DNA of 64,000 bases from Clostridia bacterium (GTDB lineage: Bacteria > Bacillota > Clostridia > Christensenellales > Aristaeellaceae): positions 102,789 to 166,788 of the forward strand of contig JAFYOR010000028.1 of NCBI GenBank assembly GCA_017547805.1, written 5' to 3'. Shown here one piece after another: positions 26,301 through 34,080 of the stretch. Under the pieces are notes generated by a model. The model did not search any database. It was not told where the DNA came from and worked only from the letters and a program-made list of their open reading frames with translations. The position numbers were made by a program, and so were the translations under genes. Each line of letters begins with the position of its first letter. The stretch's first letter is position 1.

Positions 26301-26821
26301 TCGTCAAGCTCGATAACGACGATGCGAAGGTGCTCTCCGCCGGCAAGTCCGTTCTGCTCAACCAGAATCAGGAAATCACGCTTCAGGCTGTCGGCACGAC
26401 CGATCCTGAGCACTGCGTCCATATCAGCTACACCTTCGGCAGCGCGGATGCTCATACTCCCGATCCGGACGACTTCGGTCCTGACGCATTTGTCCCTCAG
26501 GACGGCGTTGATTTCTCCATTGGCTCCGTTGGCTCTGGCGACAACGGCTTTGACGGCGGCTCCGCGTTTGACGGCGGCGCTGCCTTCGCGCAGCCCCAGC
26601 AGTCCTTTACCAGCGGCAAGAATACCGGCTTCGGTGGAGACAGCGGCTTCGGCGGCGGCAGCGGCTTCGGCAGCGACAATGGCTTCGGCGGCGGCAGCGG
26701 CTTTGGCAGCGACAGCAGCTTCGGCGGCGACAGCGGCTTCGGCAGCGGCAGCAGCTTTGGCGGCGACAGCGGCTTCGGCAGCGACAACGGCTTCGGAGAC
26801 TGCAACGGCTTCGGCGGCTAA
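23324..26821 (+). CDS. Secreted, membrane-anchored vWA protein with Gly/Phe-rich cytosolic tail
   Basis: A 1165-residue protein of unrecognised overall family. Signal peptide 1-24 (ends SAWA/DD). A von Willebrand A domain follows with a complete MIDAS: DHSNS (43-47), TGGTDF threonine (about 128) and LLSDGE (about 151). Residues ~330-880 form beta-rich extracellular modules with cadherin-like D-x-D stretches (VEDIDQDTLTF, IFSDADNELGLVYS). One membrane helix (about 882-907) leads to a ~160-residue cytosolic domain and then a tail (about 1068-1165) of tandem FGGGSGFGSD-like repeats. First gene of the ten-gene run. Codon use is strongly biased to C/G-ending codons, suggesting high expression. The start is the first of two ATGs (23324, 23333); the ribosome site GAAAGGA is somewhat distant. 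Confidence 0.85.
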   Translation: MKIMRILLAFAVMLAMLLPMSAWADDGLKDSKGQSVDIVIVMDHSNSMDKNDSADNRIIAAEMITAMCDMNGSRVAFVPFNKKVVYKGTFVEMSNFTSADNLRREIAHYSTMINQSMNRGNHSVSTTGGTDFGEPLAYAYNLLEEARREGSQNSPMIILLSDGENSLIVSGSLVEKDVYFWNDANKNYALVPNKTIKNVKKMSDITGNPVFDNLYDYSGEPLSTLNENLLSAFKKYDADDATALAEDVALRSQDAGIPIYTLPLYEAGKEHDSYISLLGHIADITGAKSNAISAKDTDQLPFFFGDMFADKIGSTQRLLTINKTDVENEYVVDIPLLNSSVQEANIYIPLKYVDSDSIYLKDSTGKTRRANNGDIIRIDIPKAFVLYKLRVDSPLGIWKLYFRTNKENIQPSDISFSLLYNYNITLTSSLNGASLSKSGTLDMVSYFFDNETNSKSLDTNLYVPCQDNLSEEDKIKFTYQLLNANQQPISGAQGNMVYDASNQMMKASLDLSGFDLLSGSYYCQIIASGAGLYRENRIPVTLTNNAPAETARIQSTLNVEYQDDPSTYSPQTLTIDLMDYVEDIDQDTLTFGNLSYTSGDGLTTIAINGTKMEVRTKQDPATGHYAYGLQQGTITADDGDNGVCDIHFSIQINSGWADVNDCDYHTTVLGAENGVAAKNDTITFAMTRVSKTTGAQLGVGLVTGVVTLTDAKTGMPIATLNMAPSADGSRLEHSYQTGNTASSWIAKCEYFYNNEVISSTDIPVVVNNVAPTAKTFDEVSSLFPKKLTFNASFFEFLEKENPTASVDLTKIFSDADNELGLVYSMDAASLSDKLDCRINGSTLTFTGKGAGSIPFTVIATDGDNATATFTGTIKVVNLFMYWMIRLLLLVAAVIGVIVMIVILIQRGKPALPKNGNLSVTIGNMQFATTTQPPFPFKDISKPKEALPLTAVVTIETCEAVQFEFTDLAFLKISPVKNSEKIRLTLTKKPASFIVKLDNDDAKVLSAGKSVLLNQNQEITLQAVGTTDPEHCVHISYTFGSADAHTPDPDDFGPDAFVPQDGVDFSIGSVGSGDNGFDGGSAFDGGAAFAQPQQSFTSGKNTGFGGDSGFGGGSGFGSDNGFGGGSGFGSDSSFGGDSGFGSGSSFGGDSGFGSDNGFGDCNGFGG
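26626..26815 (+). repeat. Tandem FGGGSGFGSD-type coding repeat
   Basis: About ten imperfect units of 18-21 bases (GGCTTCGGC.GCGGCAGC-like) encode the Gly/Phe/Ser/Asp-rich tail of the vWA protein. Phe recurs every six or seven residues. Confidence 0.85.
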
Positions 26822-26952
26822 ACCACATACCTCTCCCGGGAAGCGGCGCAAATGCCGCTTCCCTCTTCCCACATTTTCCCCCTTCCGCTTTTTCTGTACG
26901 CCATTTCTACTATATCTAATGTACGTGCATTCTGTATAAAAAGGTGATCAAT
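26822..26952 (+). other. Intergenic gap with perfect hairpin
   Basis: GGGAAGCGGC (26838-26847) pairs perfectly with GCCGCTTCCC (26854-26863). The downstream sequence is pyrimidine-rich rather than a clean T-run, so it may be a partial terminator or an mRNA stabiliser allowing higher expression of the first gene than of the next. Confidence 0.6.
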
Positions 26953-29556
26953 TTGCCTCATCAATTGCATTCGGATGATTTTGAGCAGATTCTTTATGAT
27001 CGTGTAGAAAAAGTCGTTTCTCCGCTTCTGGTCATCGGCCTTGGCGGCGCCGGCGCAGACGCCGTGCGCACAATCAAGAAGACGTTCTCTGAGCGATTTG
27101 AGCTTCATCCGACGGAGGATGGCAAACAACTTCCGTACAATACGCGCTATCTCGTCTTTGACAGCGATTCTACCAGCGCTAACGGGTTTGACGCAGATGA
27201 GTTTGTCGATATCTCGCAGGGCGTCAACGTCAACAGACTGCTCGCTGATCCGATGCACCTGCATCTTTCTCCCTGCCAGAAACGCTGGATTCATCGCGAT
27301 CTACGCCTGACAACCCCGGTTTATTTCGGTTCCGGCTCATATCGCGCTGTTGCGCGTTTGATGCTTGACGAACATTCCAATGCCGTTTTCAGCAGTCTTC
27401 ATCAAGCGCTGAGAAAACTGGTCAGCGCGGAACTCGGCGCTCACCCTCCCGTCAATGCAATCCATATTATCGTGGTATCCGGCATGGGCGGAGGCACAGG
27501 CTCCGGCATATTCCTTGACATCGCTCAGATCGTCCAAAACATTATGGGACGCTTTCCGGGCATTGCCCATACGCTCTGCGGCTATTTCATTATGCCGGAT
27601 ATAACAGTTGCCCATGCGGCAAATACCGGCAACATGGCCAGGCTCGATACGATCCAGCGCAACGGCTATGCCGCGCTTAAAGAGCTCGATTTCTGGATGA
27701 ACTACGCGCATCATCAAACCAGGTATGAGATGGAATACACCAACGGTATACAGGTTGTCTGGAAAAAACCGTTTGATCACGTCACCCTGATCTGCGGCAC
27801 CGATGTTCAGGGTTGTGCCTTCAATAACCCATACAGGCATGCGCAGCAAACCATTGCAAAAACGCTGCTGCATCTTATGGCTGATAAGCCTGACAACAAC
27901 GGTTTTGATTCTTTGCGCGCCTACGACAGCACGCTTGAGGCCATGGCACATGCTTTCCCCGGACCGATGTTTCCGACAAATACCCATGGTTATCGCGCTA
28001 TCGCGTCATGCTCTCTGTCGTATCCGATAAAGGAACTGCTCAACTACGAGTGCAGGCTGCTCTTCAAGGATTTCATGCCCGCGCGCGATGAAAACGGCAA
28101 GTACATTCTCGATGACATGTTTAAGGCAAGCGGCTTTGCTGTCCGATGCTTTCAGAAGATCATGGCGGAAGACTTTCCCCAGCTCTATCAAGACTTTGTC
28201 AGAACCGTTCCTTTCCCCCATTACTGTCTTGATTTTGACGCGAGAAACACGTCGCTGGTGGAGGCACTGCGACTGCTTCGGCCGATTCCTCATAGCGCAT
28301 GCGCCGCGTGGCAGATTCAACAAGTCGCGCCATCCGCGCAGGCATTTGTGGATCGCCACTTCAACACAGTTTGGATGAACTTCATCGATCTTTGCCGCAG
28401 CTTCATCTCTTCTCCCGGATCCAGTGTTTTCAACCTGGTGCAGATTCTCAGGGATAATCCCGAAAACCTCCTTCGTGTTTTCCGCGATCATACTGACAGA
28501 GCGCACACCCTGTGTGACATGCTCTACAGCCAGATCCATACTGCGCAACGACACTGTGACGAAACCTACCAGAGGTTCCTCAATCCCCCGCTGCTAAGCA
28601 GAACAAGGTCAATTCAGACGTATCTTGACGCATTGCGCAATCTGCTGGATACCATCCGCCAGTTTGAGCTGGCCAAGCAATATGCACTTGTCATGAAGCA
28701 GCTCTTCAAGCGCATCGCCACCTTTGTCGACAGCGCGCTTGTTCCGCTGTGTGAGCTGTTTGAATCGATGGAGGCCGACCTCAACCATCCGCAAAGCCTC
28801 ATGAACATCCCGGGCAGCGATCTGTTTGACAGTTCCTTGCTGCAGCAGGATATTCACAACGCATTCGACGCCGCAAACATCAACCACGCTGTCAGCTGCA
28901 GATTTTTAAGCAAAGTGTGCGACTGCGCATTCGAATTTGACCCGGATCACGCTGCAAGCGACGGTATGATCTTTCCCTTCATGCAAAATGGCAGCGTCAA
29001 AGTGCTTGAGCTGATCAAGCAGGAGCTTTCCGCCCGCTTTGCAGACATCAACAGCATGTCTGCGGATGATATCATGCGCCGCCAGTGCTGCAGCCACAAT
29101 CCTGAAGTACAGCATGCTAACCAGCTGATGTACCTCAACACGCTTTGCAATACCATGGCGCACAGAACACATCCGCTCTTTTCCCTGAACGCACACGACT
29201 ATAATATTCAGTACAGTACTACAAAGCTTCTCTATATTTCTGTCCCTAAAGACGCGCCTGATACCTATCATTATTTCGATTCTGTCCGGCAACTCCCCGG
29301 ATTCGCCGGAATTCAGACGCTTACGCGCTCCTGTGCTTTACGGGATGAGATTTTCTGCTGCATAACCTGGGATGCGCTGCCGCTCTCCAGCTACAGCTGG
29401 ATGGAACAAATGAGGCAATCCTATGATATGCTCTTCCAAAGGTATCCGCACAGCGCTGAAGCAGCAGCCCTTCATCTGGTATGGAGCGGCAACGACGATA
29501 ACAACATCCGCGAAAACTGGCGTCTCCTGCCCTCACCAGCCATCACCCAAGGCTAA
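26953..29556 (+). CDS. Tubulin/FtsZ-like GTPase, short paralogue (Tubulin_2-type)
   Basis: An 867-residue cytosolic protein. Residues 1-~330 form a tubulin/FtsZ-type nucleotide-binding domain: T1 loop VIGLGGAGADAVRTIK (near 25), and the tubulin signature GGGTGSG (179-185) in VVSGMGGGTGSGIFLD. The remaining ~540 residues are mainly helical and of unknown fold. It is clearly homologous to the next gene over its whole length (shared RVEK..PLL.IGLGG.GADAVRT, ALKELDFWMNY, YEMEYTNG, LPPLYQDF-like blocks) but lacks that protein's C-terminal extension. Start taken as TTG at 26953 because AAAAAGGTGATCAAT precedes it exactly as AAGGTGATTGAT precedes the paralogue's ATG; a GTG at 26944 lies inside that ribosome site. 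Codon use is less biased than in the flanking genes. Confidence 0.85.
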   Translation: MPHQLHSDDFEQILYDRVEKVVSPLLVIGLGGAGADAVRTIKKTFSERFELHPTEDGKQLPYNTRYLVFDSDSTSANGFDADEFVDISQGVNVNRLLADPMHLHLSPCQKRWIHRDLRLTTPVYFGSGSYRAVARLMLDEHSNAVFSSLHQALRKLVSAELGAHPPVNAIHIIVVSGMGGGTGSGIFLDIAQIVQNIMGRFPGIAHTLCGYFIMPDITVAHAANTGNMARLDTIQRNGYAALKELDFWMNYAHHQTRYEMEYTNGIQVVWKKPFDHVTLICGTDVQGCAFNNPYRHAQQTIAKTLLHLMADKPDNNGFDSLRAYDSTLEAMAHAFPGPMFPTNTHGYRAIASCSLSYPIKELLNYECRLLFKDFMPARDENGKYILDDMFKASGFAVRCFQKIMAEDFPQLYQDFVRTVPFPHYCLDFDARNTSLVEALRLLRPIPHSACAAWQIQQVAPSAQAFVDRHFNTVWMNFIDLCRSFISSPGSSVFNLVQILRDNPENLLRVFRDHTDRAHTLCDMLYSQIHTAQRHCDETYQRFLNPPLLSRTRSIQTYLDALRNLLDTIRQFELAKQYALVMKQLFKRIATFVDSALVPLCELFESMEADLNHPQSLMNIPGSDLFDSSLLQQDIHNAFDAANINHAVSCRFLSKVCDCAFEFDPDHAASDGMIFPFMQNGSVKVLELIKQELSARFADINSMSADDIMRRQCCSHNPEVQHANQLMYLNTLCNTMAHRTHPLFSLNAHDYNIQYSTTKLLYISVPKDAPDTYHYFDSVRQLPGFAGIQTLTRSCALRDEIFCCITWDALPLSSYSWMEQMRQSYDMLFQRYPHSAEAAALHLVWSGNDDNNIRENWRLLPSPAITQG

Positions 29557-29683
29557 GCAGAGAAGACAGAAGACATGCCTGAACCGGCCATAACCGTCTC
29601 ACGCGCAGAAAATCCGATCAAATCGGCAATTCTGCCTGAAATATGTATCGCAACACTCAAAATCATTCAGGAAGGTGATTGAT
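29557..29683 (+). other. Short intergenic gap within the operon
   Basis: 127 bases without a gene, hairpin or clear promoter; it ends in the strong GGAAGGTGATT ribosome site of the next gene. Confidence 0.5.
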
Positions 29684-32600
29684 ATGGCAACCAAAGACCT
29701 CGCTTCCCAGATCCGGCAGGACGAACAGCTGGATGTCTCCTACGAGCGTGTTGAGAAACTCAATGCGCCTCTGCTCATCATCGGCCTTGGCGGCACCGGC
29801 GCCGACGCCGTGCGCACGGTCAAGAGAACCTTTGCCGAGCGCTTCAACCTGCCCGTAACCGCGGACGGCAAGGTGGTCCCCATCCCGCGCCGCACCGGCT
29901 ATCTCGTTTTTGACAGCGACATCACCGGCAAAGACGGTCTTGATGACAACGAAATCGTCAACATCGCGAAAAACGTCAATCTCGGCGCCAAGCTGATCGA
30001 TCCTGATCACAACAAGCTCACCCCGAGCCAGAAGCGCTGGGTGCACCGCAATCTGCATAAGGTCGGTCCGCAGGGCGGCACCGGCGCCGGCACCTATCGC
30101 GCCGCTTCCCGCCTGATGCTCGATGAAAGCTCCGACACCGTCTTCAGAAGCATCGAAGATGCCCTGACGAAGCTGTGTGACACGGAAGCCGGCGGTCAGG
30201 GCACTGCAGGCGCCACGCAGATCATCGTCGTCACCGGCATCGGCGGCGGCACCGGCTCCGGTACGTTCCTTGATATGGGCCAGATCATCCGCTATGTCAT
30301 CAAGAACACGTCCGGTCTGCAGCACCTCGCCTATAACCTCACCTGCTACATCGTCATGCCTGATCTCTCCATCAAGCATGTCATCGAAGAAGGCGGCGCC
30401 ACGGCCATGGTCGAGATCATCCAGCGCAACAGCTACGCCGCGCTCAAGGAACTCGACTTCTGGATGAACTATGAGCGTCATCATACCCAGTATGAGATGG
30501 AATACACCAACGGCAAGCGTGTCACCTGGGAGCAGCCGTATGATCATGTGACCCTCATGTGCGGCAGCAATATTCAGGGTCAGTCCTTCACCGGCTCCTA
30601 CAAGCTCGTGCAGCGCACCATCGCCGAAACCCTGCTGCACTATATGGCGGATGAAGAAGCCGACACCTCGGTTGGCGGCACCTCTCAGTTCTCCTTCCTC
30701 AGCTACGAAAACAACCTCGATGCGCAGAAGCATACCAGCTTCGCCAAGATGCTCCTGCCGCTCAACTACGGTTATCGTGCGGTCGGCGCGTATTCCAAGC
30801 GCATCCCCAAGAAGAAGATCCTCTTCTACGAAGGCATGCTCCTTTACGAGACCTTCATGCCCCCGCGCAACGAGTACGGCAAGCTCGTGCCCAACGACAA
30901 GCTGCTGCGCGACGGCAAGGCCACCCAGCGCTTTGGTCAGGTCGCGATGAAGACCTTCCCGCTGCTCTATCAGGACTTCGCCAAGACCGCTCCCTTCCCC
31001 AAGACCTTCCAGGATTTCAGCGCGAGGAACAACACGCTGGTGGAAGGCATGCGCCGCCTCAATCCGCCCGCGCACCAGAAGTTTAACCAGTGGCAGCAGA
31101 ATTCCGTCGCACCCGTCGCGCGTGAATTTGCGGAGAACTACCGCAAGGCCGTGTGGGACAACTTCGCCAAGCTGTGCAAGAGCATCATGTCCGATCCGGA
31201 GTACGGTCCCTACAGCCTGCTGCAGTACCTCAAGGACGATTCCGTCAGCCTGCGCGTGGCGTTCCGCAATTACGCCGCCAGCGCCCAGAGTGTGTGCAAC
31301 AACCTTTACGGCAGCATCGGCCAGGCGCAGCAGGTTTGCGTCAACACCTATCAGAACTTCCTCAAGCCGCCGCTGCTTGGCGGCGACAAGGCTGTGCAGA
31401 CGTATCTCTCCGCCCTGCGCGATCTGCTGGACACCGTACGCCAGTATGAGCTGGCCAAGCAGTACGCCCATGTGATGGAGCTGATCTGCAAGAGCATCGA
31501 TTCCTACATCGCCAACGCACTTGAGCCGCTGTGCGACCTGCTGGAGGAGCTGGAGGCCGACTTTGGCAATCCGGAGAACATCGCCGATTCCCTGAGCAGC
31601 GACCTGTTTGACGTCTCCACCCTGCACCAGAACATTAAGGATACGTTCGCTGCCGCCAACGCGGAAGGCACTGTCAGCCGCAGCTTCCTTGGCAAGCTGT
31701 GCGAAAGCACGTTCGAGTTTGAGCCCAATGTCGATACCGGCAGCTGTGGCATGACGTTCCTGTTTAAGCTCGACGGCCGCATCAAGGCGCTTCAGCTGAT
31801 GAAGTCGGAGATGGACGTGTGCTTCAAGAACATCAACAGCATGTCTCTTGAAAGCATCCTTCAGCTCCAGTGCTACGATCCCGATCCCGGCGCACAGACC
31901 GAGAAGCAGCAAAAGTACATCACGAACCTGGCCAATTCCGTCGTGGACAGCGCCATCCCGCTCTTCAGCATCATCCAGAACAGCAGCAACATCCGCACCA
32001 ACGCTGCCAAGTGCCTCTACTTCTCCGTCCCCAACGACGCGCCCAGCGTTCTTGACCACCTCAATCCGGGTGGAAACCCGATCAAGGTTCAGGGCGTGTC
32101 CATGACGCCCAAGGCCAGTTCCCTCACGGATCACATCTACTGCAGCATGACCTGGGATGTCCTGCCGCTCTACAGCTACGGTCCGATGGAAAGCCTGAAG
32201 GCAGCGTACGACACCACCCTCAACAACCCGAACCATCCGGACGCACCTGCCATTCACCTCGTGTGGAACGGCGATCCTGAGGGCGACTACCGCCAGAACT
32301 GGAGCCGTCTGCCCTCTCCCTCCCCGTACTACCTCTTCGGCGCGGACACGGTTTCCCAGAGCGAGAAGACGGAATACGAGGCTGCCCGCAAGCTGGCCAT
32401 GCGTGCGCTTGACAGCGGCATGCTGACTGTGAATTCCAGCGTCGCTAACCCGGTCATGCATCCGACCTACACCTTCCGCGTGTTCCGCGATGCCCATATC
32501 ACGCAGCACAACGCGATCATCCAGCGCAAGCTGAACGAGCTGCTCGCACGCAGGGATCCGATTACCGGCGCGCCGCTCTCTCCGGACGCCATGCTGGAAC

Positions 32601-33994
32601 TGCTGCGCGGTTTCGTGGCCACGGCTGAGCCGGTCAAGCATTCCGCCGACAAGTCCCCGACGGTGATGAACACCATCGTGGGCATCAACGAGAACCTGTA
32701 CAAGATCAATCCGTTCGATCCGACGGTTACCGGCAATCCGGAGCTGTATGATCAGGCGAAGGCGAATTATCACACGCTGACGATCGAGTACGCCGTGCAC
32801 ATCCTGCTGCAGACCCCGGCTCTGCTCACCGACGTCGAGTACCAGATCGAGTCCTTTGAGAAGATTGCCGAGGCGATCGACAAGCTTGAGGGCAACGCCA
32901 AGGTTTGGGAGCCGCGCATCGCCTATGCCGAAACCTTCGCCAAGCTCTATGCCTACGATTTCGTCAACTTCGATATGACAGGCAACCCCATCTACGTCAA
33001 CGAAGCCGGCGAAGTCGCGCCGCTGATCCAGCAGGCCATCTTCAAGGAGGACCTCAAGGAGTGCCGCCAGATCACCAAGTCTGTCGCCGTCGCTTCCGAC
33101 CTGACGGCCAAACACGCCATCCGTCAGGCGCTGGAGTTCAAGCTGAGTGTTGCCGAAAAGGCTTGGAGCGACGATGCGCTCCACGGCGCCCTGACCAAGG
33201 AAGCCATTGAAAAGCAGATTGCCCGTCTGACTGATCTGCTTTCCGAAACCACCGCCGAGCGCAAGGCCTGCGTCTCCGAAAAGCAGACCAACAGCAAGGC
33301 CGACCACGCGCTGCTGGATAAGTACATCGCGCTGCTGGACGGCGTGATCAAGTACGCTTCCAAGCGCGTTGAAGACCTGAAGAAGACGCTCAGCAAGCTC
33401 GGCTCTGCTCCGGCTGCACCCGCCGAAGCGCCGGTCGAATCCGCCAAGGCTGCGCCGGCTGCCGGCACGTGGAACTGCGCCTGCGGCATGACCGGCATCA
33501 AGGGCAAGTTCTGCCCCGAGTGCGGCGCGCAGAAGCCCGAAGAGAAGAAGGCTGACACCTGGAACTGCGCCTGCGGCAACACCGGCATCAAGGGCAAGTT
33601 CTGCCCCGAGTGCGGCGCAAAGAAGCCCGAAGAAAAGGCCGATACCTGGAACTGCGCCTGCGGCAACACCGGCATCAAGGGCAAGTTCTGCCCCGAGTGC
33701 GGCGCGAAGAAGCCCGAAGAAAAGGCTGATACCTGGAACTGCGCCTGCGGCATGACCGGCATCAAGGGCAAGTTCTGCCCCGAGTGCGGCGCGAAAAAGC
33801 CCGCCGGACAGGGCAGCGACACCTGGAACTGCGCCTGTGGCATGACCGGCATCAAGGGTAAGTTCTGCCCCGAGTGCGGCGCGCAGAAGCCCGGCGCTGC
33901 CCCTGTGAAGCTGACGTGGATCTGCACGGAATGCGGCACGCGCGACATCCCCGGCAAGTTCTGCCCGGAATGCGGCAATAAGCGCCCGAACTAA
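29684..33994 (+). CDS. Tubulin/FtsZ-like GTPase, long paralogue with six C-terminal zinc ribbons
   Basis: A 1436-residue protein. The N-terminal tubulin-like domain has the T1 loop IIGLGGTGADAVRTVK (near 32-46), a GGTGAGTYR loop (near 130) and the tubulin signature GGGTGSG (187-193). A long helical middle homologous to the shorter paralogue runs to about residue 880; an extra ~380 residues follow, including a coiled coil (about 1145-1245, ending ASKRVEDLKKTLSKLG). After an Ala/Pro linker come six zinc ribbons: five near-identical units W-N-C-A-C-G...GKFCPECG and one diverged WICTECG...GKFCPECG. From memory such tubulin-like proteins match Pfam family Tubulin_2, which has no defined function. 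ATG 29684 has a perfect AAGGTGATT ribosome site. Strong codon bias suggests this is the abundant member. Confidence 0.88.
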   Translation: MATKDLASQIRQDEQLDVSYERVEKLNAPLLIIGLGGTGADAVRTVKRTFAERFNLPVTADGKVVPIPRRTGYLVFDSDITGKDGLDDNEIVNIAKNVNLGAKLIDPDHNKLTPSQKRWVHRNLHKVGPQGGTGAGTYRAASRLMLDESSDTVFRSIEDALTKLCDTEAGGQGTAGATQIIVVTGIGGGTGSGTFLDMGQIIRYVIKNTSGLQHLAYNLTCYIVMPDLSIKHVIEEGGATAMVEIIQRNSYAALKELDFWMNYERHHTQYEMEYTNGKRVTWEQPYDHVTLMCGSNIQGQSFTGSYKLVQRTIAETLLHYMADEEADTSVGGTSQFSFLSYENNLDAQKHTSFAKMLLPLNYGYRAVGAYSKRIPKKKILFYEGMLLYETFMPPRNEYGKLVPNDKLLRDGKATQRFGQVAMKTFPLLYQDFAKTAPFPKTFQDFSARNNTLVEGMRRLNPPAHQKFNQWQQNSVAPVAREFAENYRKAVWDNFAKLCKSIMSDPEYGPYSLLQYLKDDSVSLRVAFRNYAASAQSVCNNLYGSIGQAQQVCVNTYQNFLKPPLLGGDKAVQTYLSALRDLLDTVRQYELAKQYAHVMELICKSIDSYIANALEPLCDLLEELEADFGNPENIADSLSSDLFDVSTLHQNIKDTFAAANAEGTVSRSFLGKLCESTFEFEPNVDTGSCGMTFLFKLDGRIKALQLMKSEMDVCFKNINSMSLESILQLQCYDPDPGAQTEKQQKYITNLANSVVDSAIPLFSIIQNSSNIRTNAAKCLYFSVPNDAPSVLDHLNPGGNPIKVQGVSMTPKASSLTDHIYCSMTWDVLPLYSYGPMESLKAAYDTTLNNPNHPDAPAIHLVWNGDPEGDYRQNWSRLPSPSPYYLFGADTVSQSEKTEYEAARKLAMRALDSGMLTVNSSVANPVMHPTYTFRVFRDAHITQHNAIIQRKLNELLARRDPITGAPLSPDAMLELLRGFVATAEPVKHSADKSPTVMNTIVGINENLYKINPFDPTVTGNPELYDQAKANYHTLTIEYAVHILLQTPALLTDVEYQIESFEKIAEAIDKLEGNAKVWEPRIAYAETFAKLYAYDFVNFDMTGNPIYVNEAGEVAPLIQQAIFKEDLKECRQITKSVAVASDLTAKHAIRQALEFKLSVAEKAWSDDALHGALTKEAIEKQIARLTDLLSETTAERKACVSEKQTNSKADHALLDKYIALLDGVIKYASKRVEDLKKTLSKLGSAPAAPAEAPVESAKAAPAAGTWNCACGMTGIKGKFCPECGAQKPEEKKADTWNCACGNTGIKGKFCPECGAKKPEEKADTWNCACGNTGIKGKFCPECGAKKPEEKADTWNCACGMTGIKGKFCPECGAKKPAGQGSDTWNCACGMTGIKGKFCPECGAQKPGAAPVKLTWICTECGTRDIPGKFCPECGNKRPN
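33467..33990 (+). repeat. Tandem zinc-ribbon coding repeat (six units)
   Basis: Units begin with TGGAAC or TGGATC codons at about 33467, 33557, 33644, 33731, 33821 and 33914, spaced 90, 87, 87, 90 and 93 bases. Units 1-5 are nearly identical at the DNA level, pointing to recent duplication or gene conversion; unit 6 is diverged and probably ancestral. Confidence 0.95.
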
Positions 33995-34010
33995 ACCACT
34001 TTAGACGCTG

Positions 34011-34038
34011 AGGTGGGCCGGAGCAATCCGGCCCGCCT
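34011..34038 (+). other. Intra-operon hairpin
   Basis: AGGTGGGCCGGA pairs with TCCGGCCCGCCT (one G-T) around a GCAA loop, in the gap before the next gene. No T-run follows, so it is more likely a processing or stability element than a terminator. Confidence 0.6.
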
Positions 34039-34080
34039 TGGCCATTGGTATACTGCAATATGACTGGAGAGTGACTTTTC

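Noticed and set aside
23285-26872. A 1195-codon open frame on the minus strand opposite the vWA gene
   Set aside because: Its composition is repetitive Ala/Glu/Val/Gly and it mirrors the strongly biased codon use of the plus-strand gene, which has a signal peptide, MIDAS and ribosome site. It is a shadow frame.
29663-33307. A 1214-codon minus-strand open frame opposite the long tubulin-like gene
   Set aside because: Same reasoning: no ribosome site or recognisable motif, while the plus strand encodes clear tubulin motifs and zinc ribbons.
33467-33990. Regularly spaced DNA repeats as a possible CRISPR array
   Set aside because: The whole repeat lies in frame in a coding sequence, units are contiguous without unique spacers, and every unit encodes a zinc ribbon.
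26953-33994. Plasmid or phage tubulin (TubZ/PhuZ) and hence a mobile element
   Set aside because: No phage structural, replication, partition or integration genes are nearby; neighbours are chromosomal wall-metabolism and envelope genes.
26953-33994. Cell-division FtsZ
   Set aside because: Far longer than FtsZ, no C-terminal FtsA/ZapA-binding peptide, and no dcw-cluster genes around.
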